A stretch of DNA of 64,000 bases from Siniperca chuatsi (taxonomy: Eukaryota > Chordata > Actinopteri > Centrarchiformes > Sinipercidae), in contig NC_058042.1 in assembly GCF_020085105.1 (NCBI RefSeq), positions 11,238,501-11,302,500 of the forward strand, in the 5' to 3' direction. Every line of letters starts with the position of its first letter. Positions within the stretch are counted from its first letter, which is position 1. The translations under genes and the position numbers were made by a program. Of this stretch, positions 42,601-56,000 are shown piece after piece. A model generated the notes under the pieces. It worked only from the letters and a program-made list of their open reading frames with translations, did not search any database and was not told where the DNA came from.

Positions 42601-45600
42601 CTGTCTCCCTCTTCCTTGCCTTCACAGGTGTGGCAGCCATTTTGTACGAGTGCCGACTAGGCTGTTTGGAAGATGAGATTCCCCAGGAAACCCAAGACTA
42701 CATCAGTGCACTTCACCTCATGTTCCGCTCCTTCAAGACATCCATGTATGCTGGAGCGATACCCAAGTGGCTCAGACTTCTCATCCCCAAACCATGGGAG
42801 GAGTTCTGTCTCTCCTGGGATGGCCTCTTCAAATTCAGTAAGTGGTTTACAGCTCGTCATTTTTGAACATGGAGGCCCATAAATACTTATAGTATACTTG
42901 TATGTTGTTTTTTCGTATCCGTTTATGTTCCAGTGAACATACAGTGAGTCTGCCTGCACTAACTACTTTCAAATTCAAAGGCTATTCTTGCAATTTCTGC
43001 ACTTCCAAAAGTTGGGAAAGACATTATACAGTGCATCCGGAAAGTATTTATAACGCTTCACTCTTCCACATTGTTCTGTTACAGCCTTATTCCAAAATGG
43101 ATTAAATTTGTTATTTTCCTCAAAATTCTACCAACAATACCCCATAATGACAACGTGAAAGAAGTTTGTTTGAAATCTTTGCAAATGTATTAATAATAAA
43201 TGAAAAAAACCACATGTACATAAGTATTCACAGCCTTTGCTCAATACTTTGTTGAATCACCTTTGGCACCAATTACAAGTCTTTTTGAGTATAATGCTAC
43301 AAGCTTGGCACACCTATTTTTGGGCAGTTTCTCCCATTCTTCTTTGCAGGACCTCTCAAGCGCCATCAGGTTGGATGGGGAGCGTCGGTGTACAGCCATT
43401 TTCAGATCTCTCCAGAGATGTTCAGTAGGGTTCAAGTCTGGGCTTTGGCTGGGCCACTCAAGGACATTCGCAGAGTTGTCCCATAGCCACTCCTTTGTTA
43501 TCTTGGCTGGGTGCTTAGGGTCGTTGTCCTGTTGGAAGATGAACCTTCGCCCCAGTCTGAGATCCAGAGCGCTCTGTAGCAGGTTTTCATCAAGATGCCT
43601 CTGTACATTGCTGCATTCATCTTTCTCTCGATCCTGATTAGTCTCCCAGTTCCTGCCGCTGAAAAACACCCCCACAGCATGATGCTACCACCACAATGCT
43701 TCACTGTAGGGATGGTATTGGCCAGGTGATGAGCGGTGCCTGGTTTCCTCCAGACATGATGCTTGCCATTCAGGCCAAATAGTTCAATCAGCTCATTGGG
43801 ACCTTCAATGCTGCAGAAATTTCTCTGTACCCTTCCCCAGATCTGTGCCTTAATACAATTCTGTCTCTACAGACAATACCTTGGATTTTATGGCTTGGTT
43901 TGTGCTCTGACATGCACTGTTAACTATGGGACCTTTATATAGACCGATGTGTGCCTTTCCAAATCATGTCCAGTCAACTGGATTTACCATAGGTCGACTC
44001 CAGTCAAGTTGTAGAAACATCTCAAGTATGATCAGTGGAAACAGGATGCACCTGAGCTCAATTTTGAGCTCAGGTGCATCCTGTTTCCACTGATGTTTCC
44101 TGTGTCATGGAAAAGGCTGTGAATACTATACTGTACATGTGATTATTTTTTTTCAATAAATTTGCAACAATTTCAAACAAACTTATTTCACATTGTCATT
44201 ATGGGGTATTGCTTGTAGAATTTTGAGGAAAATAATTAATTTAATCCATTTTGGAATAAGGCTGTAACATAACAAAATGTGGAAAAAGTGAAAAACTTTC
44301 CAGATGCACTGTACAACTGTTTTCAAAGATTGAGGAGTGTTCCCCATGACAAGTAAACTGACCTTCATGTGTAAAGTTGGTGTAATGTCCCTTCAAGATT
44401 TCTTGTCCTTTTTTCTACTGCTGTACCATGGGCTTGTGGGATTATGGGGTACCTCTGTTACATAACCTGTTCTCTTCTCCCCTTTCCTTCTCTACCCTCC
44501 CTCACTATTCCATTCATCCCACCCTCTCTGCCTCTGTCTGTTCCCAGGCCATATTCACGTTGATAAGAGGCTCACAGAGATAAAGGCCCAGCTGGAGCGG
44601 GGAGAGGAGGTGAAGGGGGGACTGCTCACACACATGCTCATTACCAAGGAGATGAGCATAGAGGAGATATACGCCAACGTAACGGAGATGCTACTGGCTG
44701 GGGTTGACACGGTGTGTGTGTGTGTGTGTGTCTGTGTTTATTCAGAAGTCTTAAAGGACAGAGAGGGGTTTGAGGAATGTGGAGGTGCAGTGAGGGGGCT
44801 TTGGTCTTTTTTTCCTCTACCAGACATCTGTGCTGCGTATTCATGTGTTTCCAAGTTATAATTTAATTAGCTAGCACTTGCAAATAATTAAGACTCTTGG
44901 ATTAATGTCATTGAAGTATACTTTTTGGGGAATACAAAAATAGGAAACACTGGAAGGGAGTAGGTGCATGACATACAACAAAGATCCTGGGTCAGATTTG
45001 GATCCAGGATGTTACTTCTGCATCGCTGGTGCCTCAGCCCACTTAGTCATCAGACACCCCCACACGACACTAGTCAACAAGAGACAGAACAGTAAAGATG
45101 TTCACAAAAAGATATTTGAACTTAAACTCAAAATATTTCTGTGACAAAACAAATCTGTTGCCCGATAATGTACAATACCCACTAAGGATGTTCAACTGTT
45201 TCACACTGTGTGTGGTATCTGTGTGCATACTATGTGCAGTTACTGCCTAATTTGTTTGGGGTACTAAATGGCTGAGCCATTACCTGACCCCATTTTGCCT
45301 TGTCCTTTACTCAGCACACACAAGAGCCGTTCGAATGAGCTTTTGTCATATGATATATACATATATGATATGTTTTCCCTCCAGTTTTGATTGTTGGCCC
45401 TTCCTTAATTGTTTGCACCTGTGTCTCGTTGTCTCACCTCCCCTAGGGTATTTAGTCCGGATCTCTGTCTTTGTTCAGTGTTGGGTCATTGTTGTTACAC
45501 ATGGTGTTGTTACACATGGTGTTGTTCCTGCCTTGAGTGATTGTTCCTGCCTTGAGTGATTGTTCCTGTCTAGTGAGTGATTGTTCCTGATCTATGTGTG

Positions 45601-48600
45601 TGTCGCCGTTTGGTGTACCTTTTGTTGTACCTGGTTCCAGTGCCCAGTTCCCCGGCATTTTTACAGTGAGTTCTGTTTTGGATTCTTTGTCTCCCGTGGA
45701 CCTTGATTGGATTCTGGATTTTTGTAATTTGCCTGCTCCCTAGTGAACTGTTTGCCACCTTGGACTCACTTCCCTGCTTCCACCCTTGCCAGCCGGTAAC
45801 CTATCTGCCTCGCCTGGCTCTCAGTGGTCCTCGCAGCCATCAGACTGCACCCCGGCCTGCTGGCCCCCAGTTCATATCCCTACATACTTGGATCGCAGCA
45901 GCCGGCACTCCCTGCCTCTGGTGGATCGCAGCAACTCTCAGTTCCTGGGCGCCGCTGGACCGCAGCCGCCTCCTTTCCCGGCTGGATCGCAGCAGCGCTG
46001 CCGCTGGACCTCTCCTTCAAAGCCTCTCACCGTTTCCTAACACTTCCGCAACATCATAGATAGCTCTTATATCAGCTTGCATTACAGTCCAACCTATTGC
46101 AACATCTCTACAGAGATTTAATGGAAGAGCTAATGAACAATACTAATATACTACACATTCAAAGAGGAATGTATACAACAAATGCAAAATACAACAAAAT
46201 ACCCTTTTCTATTCTCCTAGACATCCTTCACCCTTTCCTGGGCCAGCTACCTGTTAGCGCGGCACCCTCATATACAGCAGCAAATCTTTACGGAAGTGAC
46301 AAGGACTCTGGGACCTGGAGCAATTGCCACAGCTGACGATGTCCCTCGTCTGCCTCTCATCAGAGGGCTGGTCAAAGAGACTCTCAGGTGTGAACTGCAT
46401 AGATTTTTATACTCTCCCAGCGTTTTCTTTATTAGCTCACGATGTTTCATGTTTTTTTGTTTTTTTGGGGTTTTTTTTTTGGTTTTCTCTCCCTACATTT
46501 TAAAAATTAGGGCTTGCCTTTGTTCACTATGTTCACATGAGTTTCTTTAATTTGTTCATTATCTTTCTCTGTGTGGCTTTCACATGTCAGGTTATCTTGG
46601 AATTAAACTTTGTTACAAGATTAATAGTGCTGTTGGATAACAGTCTTTGTGCATCCTGGGAGCAGGCTTTATCCAGTTCTCCCAGGCAATGGACGGATTA
46701 CCCAGGATGACTTGGTGGTGGGCGGATACTTCATCCCCAGAGGGGTAAGATTGATTGAGACATAATACATACAAGTCTTCTAGAGTGTGTATGTGCTGAA
46801 GAAAAAGCGTGACCATAAGAGTCTTTTTGGCTGACTCTTATGGAACCAGATGTAGCATGATCCTGCATTACTCATACATCTCTCTCTTTTGTACAGATTC
46901 ATTGACAATAGCCCAGCTGTTATGCAACTTACATTTTCTCGCTTCGTTAGACTCAGTTGGCCCTGTGCCATTACTCCACATCTTTGGATGAAGAGAACTT
47001 TGCTGATGCTTCAGACTTCCGACCAGATCGCTGGATTCGGAAAGAGTCCACAGATCGTGTTGACAACTTTGGCTCGATTCCCTTTGGCTACGGACTCAGG
47101 AGCTGCATCGGCAGGAGAATAGCAGAGTTAGAGATGCATCTAGCTCTCACAAGGGTAGGGAATTAATCCACTCTCAGATACACATTTCAAGAAGTTTGAA
47201 GACAAAGTTAAACATTTTCTTCAATGTAATTTTTGATAATCTGTACACCAGAACATTTCAGGGTTTTGTCAAGCCTTTTCATGGAAAGTTGATTTTTGAA
47301 TCACCATAGTATGTACAGTACAAAAAAAATGGGACTCACTTGTCACTTTTCCCAAATCACATAGCTCACACAATCCCTGAATATGTTTATGCCTCCATGT
47401 AATACCCTTTTGGCCATAACTCAAGAATTGATGCGTCAATTATGACATTTCACATGAACGATGAAGTGATGACATTTTTTTGCCAAAGGTCAACTTCACT
47501 GTGACATCATAATGTCCTGAAATGGCCTTTTTTTGGCCATTATTCAACACCATAACTCAGAACCAGAAGGGGAGATTGTGACCATATTTCAGTTGGTCGG
47601 ACATGATATAGAGCGATATAGAACAGTCTTCGCCCCTACTTTTGAACAGCTCTGGTTCCAGAAGTGACTGTGCTTTCATGTAGACGGATGTTACCTAATG
47701 TTAGATACCTAATTAGTCAGCTTGCAAAACCCACCACAACCCTGTATGTCATGTCTTTCATACTGGCCCTGTAGGACCCATAAGCTGGCCCTCACAAACA
47801 CTGACTAAACAAAACAAAAGTAACTCACTAGCCATTCGCAGGTTTGTGGGTGCAGTAAACATTTCCATAGTAACAGCTAGCTCCACCAATCAGACATTGC
47901 TGTTACACTTTAGGATTGTGGGTAGTGTAGTACTTCATGAGATTGTGAATAAAACACGTTTTTCTTAAAACAAGGTTGATATTATATATGGACTTGTGGC
48001 TTCTGCAGGAGCATAAACCATCGTTTCACAATCTCATAGCTTGTGGTAAGTCTACCTTGGATGGTTAAGACATTATGGCTAATAATCAAAATCCTTGATT
48101 CAGAATATGAATGGGATTTTCATTTCTGGAACGTCACTGTTGAGCTCTATAGGTCTAAAGGGGAATATGATCTCTAATATATAAATAGGTTTTTAGCCAT
48201 AATTTAAGAATAAATTGGGCGATTCCAGATTTCACACACATGTTGACTGGGATGACACAATACATAAACAATAACTAGAACAGTACAGGCTTTCCTCCAT
48301 CTTGTCCATTCTGCCTTTCACTTTCACACCTGCCTCATTCTGAATTTCGAGCGTCATCGGAGTCACGTGACTGCAAACACCGTAGAGTGCACCTAGCTAA
48401 TATTGATCCTGTGAGTTTCACCTACAGCTCATAAAGAGGCTTTGCATCTAAAAATGGCAGGAGGAAAAAAAAAGCACCACATTTTGTGTAGCTATACTTT
48501 ATAAGAAACCATCTTTACATAGTAATCAAGTACATGTATACCTGTTTAGCCAATACATGTATGATAATAGATGTATTGATAATGTATATTCACCAGAATG

Positions 48601-49047
48601 ATACATATGTATCATCATTATAGTGATAAGTTCCATTTAGCCAAAAAGTACACTTCATACTTTTTTTTTTTTTTATTCAATTCCTTCCAAGTGTTCACTA
48701 TATATCATGAGTCTGGACAGACATGGATGTAAACTGTAACCTGACTGGTTGGCAAGGCATGCAACCGCAGGGCGGTAATTCTAACTGAATCGGCCAAACA
48801 ATGGCCAGAGGAAGCATACCAATTCCCAGATATACACACTTATAAATGTATTCATAGACAATGTGTCACTATCAAAATGAGCCATATAATCTGATTGACA
48901 TCTGTGTTTTTGCTCCTTGTGCAGCTCATTCAAAGGTTCCACATTGGCACGTCACCACTCACTGCTGATGTCCAGGCCAAAACCCATGGCCTGCTCTGCC
49001 CTGCTGCCCCTATCCATCTGCAGTTCCTCGACAGGAAAATTGCATAA
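39696..49047 (+). CDS. cyp27c1: Cytochrome P450 27C1 (all-trans retinol 3,4-desaturase), copy B
   Basis: Exons: 39696-39980, 41333-41523, 42010-42203, 42628-42837, 44548-44711, 46221-46387, 46666-46744, 46951-47154, 48925-49047. The first eight have exactly the lengths of copy A. Total 1617 nt, 538 aa. The same P450 landmarks are present: [27 protein letters not shown]. About 24-25 residues differ from copy A by eye, mostly in exons 3 and 9. Exon 2 is identical in DNA. The last residues differ (FLDRKIA instead of FIDREN), apparently from a deletion across the original stop. Introns are shorter than in A; intron 4 holds a Tc1 element. Both copies look functional; which is ancestral is suggested by its place beside intact ercc3. 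Confidence 0.93.
40767..41003. mobile_element. Retroelement scrap (Penelope-like terminal type) in copy B intron 1
   Basis: About 235 bp present in B but absent from A, between GTGCAGCTGT and the shared ACACCATTTGCCCTATGCATT. It contains CCCTGAAGAAGACTTTGATG and ends near CACTTTTTGCATTG, a pattern found at Penelope-like termini in fish. Class assignment is tentative. Confidence 0.4.
43029..44311 (-). mobile_element. Tc1-like DNA transposon, defective, intron 4 of cyp27c1 copy B
   Basis: Terminal inverted repeats of about 200 bp start CAGTGCATCCGG and end with AGATGCACTG, with TA on each side (43027-43028, 44312-44313). The minus-strand frame 43675-43241 holds the C-terminal transposase half: [12 protein letters not shown] and [19 protein letters not shown], giving the last D and E of the DDE triad. 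The first D and the DNA-binding region are missing. Copy A shows the exact empty site (ACATTATACAACTG near 11893). A 31-bp perfect palindrome is at 44031-44094. Confidence 0.93.
45370..46035. repeat. Retroelement-like insert with short tandem repeats, copy B intron 5
   Basis: A GC-richer block absent from copy A. It has two GTTGTTACACATGGT units, four ~19-20-bp units of the form TTGTTCCTGCCTTGAGTGA (45520-45600), and three GGATCGCAGCA motifs (45890-45995). It resembles the untranslated part of a fish retroelement, but no coding part or termini are visible. Confidence 0.4.
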
Positions 49048-50520
49048 TGTTTTGTTTTTAGGCTGAAAAAAAACTTCACATACCTGTAAACATTATTTTG
49101 CATTTGAGTTTTGAGATCTTTATTTGGAAACTTTTGCACTCGTATTGCAGACTGTTCATTCAGAGCTGATTTTACAACACCTATGATACAGCCTATTCCG
49201 GCGCTGCTCCCCACCAGCATTCCCTGCTGGGTCCCCCCTGCCCTGGGCCTGAAAACCTCCTACCGCCATCTAAAGCTCCTGTGCTAGAGGCGTAAACAGT
49301 AACACCAACATTCCCCCGGTGCTCTGAAGTCTCAGTCCGGGCAGAGTCAGCTAATAGGACTGCTAGCTGCACGCTAACTAGCTAACAGCAGCTACAGTTA
49401 GCTGTTATTTTAACAACAAGTGCAGATCTGTCCATCAGGAAACTCCGTAAATCAGAGAGTTTAGGCGAAGCAGCCAGAGGACATCAGATGGAAAACCAGA
49501 AAATATTTTCTCCATAAAACATAATCTAGTTTCACCAAAATCAGTGTATAAAGTTGTGTTTTTGTACAGTAGTCAGTGAGGCCTGGCTCCCAGAAACACT
49601 CTGCTCAGGCGCTGTCTATCATTTTCCCAACATAATTCTTGTCTCTTTAGTGGTCTGAGAAACAGTAAATTCAGTGAATTCTAATCCCCATATTGCTATT
49701 TTCCAACCTACTGTCTGCACACCATTTGACAGTTGTCGTAGCCGGCATATACGCCTGATCCACTACAAAATTTCAGCGACGAGAGCGACGTTTACGTCAC
49801 CACGACCACATGGCCCATACAAACAAACAAGTTGAGGAAGACTGTTAAGACCGATAACTGATTGTCGTTCAGGATTACATAAAATCATATTGTGAACATT
49901 ACTGTCCATGCTGGCAATTATTTGTCAACTAGGAAAGCTACCATGGTTTTTGCCTTGTAGGCCGACATTTGTTTTATCAGCTGACAATTACGTGGTTGCT
50001 GCCGCTGACTGACAGATTACAGTCCATTTAAATTGTTTTACCGGCCCTCACCATTACGTGTGTTAAGCAGGCCACCGGCACACTAAAATGGAGGAGACAG
50101 GTCTGACTGCAGCCACAGCGGACACACTTCACACTACATAATGGTCACACATACCTGTCTCCATAGAGGTCCCTGCAAAGACGTCATCTAAACTTTCCCT
50201 GTCTGACTCAGGTTAATCTGTTTGTTAAAAATGCATAAAACAGACATCATTTGGACTGTCTGACATGAGCATCAAATATTGTTGTATTCATTAAATTCAT
50301 GATGAATGGTCCAACCTTGAAATAGGCAAATACATACAGTATGTGGTGTATTATGCAACAGACTGGCCATTCATTCGATTTCTTGTACTGCAACAATAAA
50401 TAACTTGAATAAAGTAGTCCAACCTGATCACATGAATGATGCATTATGCTCTAATTTGCGTCACAGAATAACATTCAAAACTAGATATGATCAATCTTTC
50501 TTTATTAAAAGGCTATGTAC
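49048..50520. other. Intergenic after cyp27c1 copy B with a dispersed repeat
   Basis: Bases about 49250-49670 are a repeat also found at about 55640-56010 in the same orientation (shared AACTCCGTAAATCA, TTTTTGTACAGTA, AATTCTTGTCTC). No gene is seen. Confidence 0.5.
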
Positions 50521-50530
50521 CACAGTCCTT

Positions 50531-51718
50531 TTACAGTTTCTCGATTGCTAAGACACATTTCTTGAAAGCTGCTCTCCTTTTCTCTAAACTGTGAACACAA
50601 AACACAATTTTCAAGCTACATTCACAAAACCTCAGACTCTTCTTGCAAAACCAAACTTTCACCTCAAAACAGTTCAATCTGTGCTCAAAACTGAACTATG
50701 TTGTCAAATCGTGCCCCAAGTCAATCAAAATTAAAAACACTACTGAACAGTCACTAAACACTACGTAGAAAAATAGAAAACACAATGCTCAGGACATGAA
50801 GCTGGAGAAATACATGTTTATTGTTCACTGTAGGCTAAATGCATGTTGCAAAACAAAAAAACCTGTGCATTTAGCACTTGTACAAAAAGACAAAACAGAA
50901 ATTTTATGTGTTTGCCACTCATGTACAGTAAGCCCATGTGGCAGTCTTTCAATTCTACAAAAAGAGAACATGGAGTTACAAAAAATATACATGGAATACT
51001 AGGCCTACAAACAGTTAGACCAACCCTCAATTACAATACTACAGTATATTGGTACAGTGATGTACTGAAACATATTTACTTACAGTATACTGTGGTACAG
51101 TATATAGTATGTCATACAGTAATTGCTGTCAACATTTACATACTGTACTATAATGTCAAAAAAAGGTAATTACCTGTTCTCTTCTCTAAATCTTCGGATT
51201 GTGGTGGACACAGTGAATCTACTGAAGTTTGGTTGTACCCTTTGTCCAGCCTCCCTCATGCTCATACCATGGACAAGAACATGGTCAATCACAGTAGCTC
51301 TGTTTTCATCAGATATTACTGTTCTTGGTCTTTGCTGACCACCTCGACCTCCTCTCACACAAACTCTTCCTCTCAGATTTCTATCCATTGTAGGGCCTCA
51401 CAAACCAGTGCTCTCTGAACTGGCTTACTTTATATGTTCCCTCACATCATTAGCCACAAGTGTGATCAATTTTGAGTTGTTGTGTTCAAGTGGTGACATC
51501 TGTGCTTTAATTGTGTTTGACTTTTGTCACCTGTGCTCACCATTATGCAGCATGGGTACATCACAATGAAAATGTGTTGGCAAGTTGTGTCTAAACAGGT
51601 GAAAAGTGCTTATAGTTTTGCCAAAAGAGTGATTGATTCAATCAGTGGGTTCAGGCAACTGAGCATTTGGTTCAGACAATAGGGTTTAGTGTTTTAGCAA
51701 TTGAGAAAAACTGTAAAG
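50531..51718 (-). mobile_element. Non-autonomous IS630/Tc1-type element with transposase N-terminus
   Basis: Ends are inverted repeats: TACAGTTTCTCGATTGCTAA at the left and, inverted, TTAGCAATTGAGAAAAACTG at the right. The minus-strand frame 51388-51170 reads RGGRGGQQRPRTVISDENRA and GMSMREAGQRVQPNFSRFTV, the helix-turn-helix N-terminus of a common fish transposase. The catalytic part is absent, and the rest is AT-rich spacer. Confidence 0.75.
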
Positions 51719-51735
51719 TAGCTGTAATTACTGTA

Positions 51736-52165
51736 AACCTCTTAAAAAGCCCACTCTTGATCCAGGGGTTTTAGCCAACTATAGACCAATATCTAACCTT
51801 CCCTTTCGCTCTAAGGTCCTTGAGAAAGCCAATCAGTTGTGTGACTTTCTAAATAACAATAGTTTGAGGATTTTCTGTCAGGATTTAGAGTGCATCATAG
51901 CACTGAGACAGCACTGATGAAAATAAATAAAAAAGATCTTCTAATTGCATCGGACAATGGACTTGTCTCTGTACTTGTCTTGTTAGATCTTAGTGCTGCT
52001 TTTGACACCATTGACCATCACAGCCTATTACAGAGACTGGGAACATTTAATTGGCATTAAAGGAACCGCACTAAGCTGGTTTAAATCCTATCACTCTCAG
52101 TCTGTACATATTAATAATGAATCCTCCATGCACGCCAAAGTTCCGCAAGGTTCTGGCATATATCC
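51736..52165 (+). mobile_element. Degraded LINE reverse transcriptase fragment
   Basis: The reading gives LANYRPISNLPFRSKVLEKA, then [20 protein letters not shown] and HAKVPQGSG-like text at the end, the order of an L2/Rex1-like reverse transcriptase, with several stops and frame changes. It begins directly after the neighbouring transposon. Confidence 0.65.
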
Positions 52166-52587
52166 CTGAGAGCAAACTTCTCCCATGTGCATCATATGAT
52201 TGATGTAAATCAAAGTTTAATTCAAGCTCACTCATAAATAAAGATCGTTTGTGATTGTTTGTTTAGTGTGTGTAACCTTTGGTTTATAACTTACAGGTGG
52301 CCTACATGCACATTCAACAACAGGCCAGACTGTCAATTACAACCTATCCAGTATAAAGATTAAAGCTCTACCACAACACTATAAAAGTTACTGGTTAATT
52401 GTTTACATTTCCTAGCTTTAGGGTGTTGTTGGGATAGTTAGTTGAGTTAGTGAAAAAAGACATGATTTGTTGATTATTGGAAATAAACTGTTAACTGGTT
52501 CATTTGTCAGTTAACTTGGCTAAAGTTAGCATGAGCAGCTATGCTAGTGATGGAATCACTAATATTAGTCAGCCAACAATAAGGGCT

Positions 52588-52945
52588 TAAAGGTCCAGTG
52601 TGCAACATTTAGGAGCAGCTATTGGCAGAAATGTAATATTTATAAGTATACTTCACCTGAAAATAAGAATTGTTGTGTTTTCATTACCTTTAGAATAATA
52701 TAATATATCTACAGAGGGAGCAGGTCCCCTTCCACAGAGGTCGCCATGTTGCACCGCCATGTTTATACAGTAGCCCAGAGCGGACAAACCAATCACTGGC
52801 TCTAAATAAGGCCATTTGCGTTTTTTGCAAATTTCGCAGCCACTGTAGTTTTTTCTATATGCTTGGAAGGGGAGGGTGAGGCTAGCGGTATTCAGTTAGT
52901 TGCAATCTGTAATTTCACAGCTAAATGCCCCTAAATCCTGTCACA
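52588..52945. mobile_element. Fish MITE followed by a second partial copy
   Basis: The block begins GTCCAGTGTGCAACATTTAGG and contains the widely repeated fish text GCCATGTTGCACCGCCATGT. It ends at CCTAAATCCTGTCA, an inverted version of its start. Right after it, TGACAGGATTTAGGGGCA begins another copy, so two termini abut and form an 18-bp perfect hairpin (52926-52967). Confidence 0.55.
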
Positions 52946-53039
52946 GGATTGACAGGATTTAGGGGCACATGCCTCAGCTGTAATTAGCTGACAGCCAGCT
53001 GATTGAATCCTTGTTCTAATCAGTTACATACCGAGTCAG

Positions 53040-56000
53040 ATGATTTGAAAATAAAAAGAAAAGGAAGAAGAATAATTCAAGTGATTCCAGTCAGACAATG
53101 AGGAAAGAGGAGACGAATCTTGTTGGGATGTTAGCTGTGACACAAACAGATGGGATTTTCAAGGATCCACATGAGGTCAGAAAGTTTGTAGGAGAAAAGC
53201 TTGGAGATGTAAGATCGGTCTGAAGATTCAGTATTTGGAGATTATAGCAGTGTGACTGGCTTCCCACTTGGATCAGAAGTAAAGAAGAAGGGAGTAGTAA
53301 GTGGCGTGCCACTGACAGTAGAGGACGAGTCATTTCGGGATGTTGAAGATGTGTGTGAGGCAAGACCACTGACAAAATTCTAAAAAGGGGAGGAGGACTG
53401 TAATTCAGTGTGTTTGACTTTTGAGGTTGAATTGCTGTAAAGAGTGTATCTAGATTATGTGTGTTACAGGGTGAGGCCATATGAGAAAGCAAAGCATTTG
53501 TCATATGGAAGTGGGCATGGTTTCATCATGGATGTAAAATTAGAACTGGATACCGGACCCCAAAATGGCGCCTATTCATTCCAATGAGAATTGCTTGCCT
53601 GGCGCATACGCCAAAAAAGTTTTCTAGCTTCCGGGTTTACTTCTGGCGTATGTGGCCCACTGAATATGCACACTAGTGGCATTAGACATCTAGACCTGCT
53701 CTATAGCAAAAGTACAATGAGATAACTTCTGTTATGAATTGGCGCTATATAAATAAAACTGAATTGAATTGAATTGAATTAAATAGTGTTTCACCTGCTG
53801 GCCACACTCTGCCCAAAGACTTTACATTGTGATGACATCACAGATTTTTAAATAGCTTTTCTCGGCTTGTTTTACAAATATAAAAATCCATGGAAAAAAT
53901 CCATTTGATCCATGGATCAAAAATTCACAATAGAGTACCCTTGTTTGCATTTTGAGGTGTCCTGTCAACAGATTTACAGACATCTCTTTTATAATGGTGG
54001 CCTATGAGGAAAAGGCTTTTTGGGCCACAGGGGAATTTTTCATTGCAAGTGGTGTCGTAGAAGAAACTCTTTAGATGAGCCAATAAATCTTCAGGTTCTC
54101 TACAACACTTAATTATTTAGAAATTATCAAACAGTTCAAAAACTTAAAGACATTACCTCAAAATGAAGTAAAACACTGTGTCAGACCGAGTCAGGTGCAA
54201 TTCATTGATTTACTGTAAATTTAGGCAAAAATACAGCAAACAGGCTGGTTCATGAACCAAGACACTGAAGTCTGAGGTACAATACATTGGCTTATGTTCC
54301 CTGGTGAGTCCCTCCTATGGTGGAGCTTACACCAACACCCTTTTTTATTATATCCCCAGAATTTTCCACCAATAGTTCCTGGTTTTACATTAACTTGTCC
54401 ATCTGCCCATAATGACCTCATAGGTTACCCAGCAACTTTCTTCAAACATAATGGTGGCAGAAAAAGCCTGTCTTCAACAAAAACTTAAAACAATCTTTAT
54501 TAAACATAGTGATAAATAAAGCATATCAGACATTATGGCAAACAAAACAACTGCCATCAGAAATATTAATTGTTAAGGATAGTTTTCTACCCCCAAGCCT
54601 TTCATACTTACTACTTACATGTAGTGCTACTTTTACTGTTAACGATTAACAGTCACAGGCATTGCCATCAACTAAACCAACAAGCTGACAACCGCTTTTA
54701 CGTGACCAACAGTGCGTTGCTCTGTTCCATCTATTACATGATGTTTGTCTTACCTGTCTTTGTGTTACCTGTGGTATATTAGCTAACTCCCAAAGTATGC
54801 AGGCTGACACATGCTCACTCATGATTGGTTATATTAATTTCAAACAGCACAAACATCATTAGCTATATTCATTTCATACTTCTTATGTGATTAATACATA
54901 CATTTCATTTTGTTAATGAAATTACACCACAGAGGTCACTGGAAAAAATTTGAAACAAGACAAGACAGAGCAGCGGGGCTGTATCCAGTTCTTATTATAG
55001 GCTACATCCATGGGTTTCATCTCCTCCAGAATCCCGTCTTCCCCCCCAGACCATCTGTGTCGTAGGTTCAGAGTTTCAGACCAGAGTTGTGACAACGTTG
55101 CCAGAAGCTTGCAACTGTGTGGGCAGATCTCTGAAAAGTGAGTGTTCTAAACTTGGCTGTGAAAGTATGGAGGACCAGAACTGCCAAAATCAAAAATAAA
55201 TAAATGACTCAATAAATAAATTAATATGCCATTAAATGCACCAAAAATAATATTAAAATTAATGTAGGCATTAAATAATTTATAAAATGTGACACAAATT
55301 GATATTTCAGTTTTAATGTGCTTCTGTATTTATTAACATTTGTATTAATTACCCTATTTATTTACTTTCTTGTTCAATTTTCCATTTTAATAATTCATTT
55401 CTTTCTTTATCTATATATTCTTTATCTATAAATGTTTTAATTTATTATTATTAATTAATTAATTAATTTCCTTTTTGTGTTTATTTTTGAAAAGTATTTA
55501 TTCATGTATGTATGTATGTATTTTTTTCCCTTTGCATTTCCCCCTAGTAGTAGCTAACCGCTAACTGCTGCTAACTGTAACATTAGCTGCCCTCAGGCAG
55601 TTAACCGTGCAGCTGCTGTCTGACTAGATAACTCTGCCCAGAGTGGGAGCTCGAAGCAACAGTGGTCCAAAGCACCTGTACTACAGGTGTAAACAATAAC
55701 ACTCCCCTGGTACTCCGACCTCCCAGTCCAAGCAGCCAGCTAACGGGACAGCTAGCAGCACAGCTAAAGTCAGCCAACTCCGTAAATCACTGAATGTTGA
55801 AGCAGAGCAGCCGGAGGTCATCAGAGGGAAGACCAGGAAATATTTCCTCCAAAATCAGTGAATAAAGTTATGAAAGTCGTGTGCTTTTGTACAGTAATCA
55901 ATGAGGCCCGGCCCCCATAAACATTCTGCTCCGGTGGCGTCTATCGTTTTTCCAACTTAATTCTTGTCTCATTTGTGGTCTGATAAACACTAAATCCATA

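Noticed and set aside
43263-43637. 124-codon plus-strand ORF
   Set aside because: Antisense of the Tc1 transposase C-terminus.
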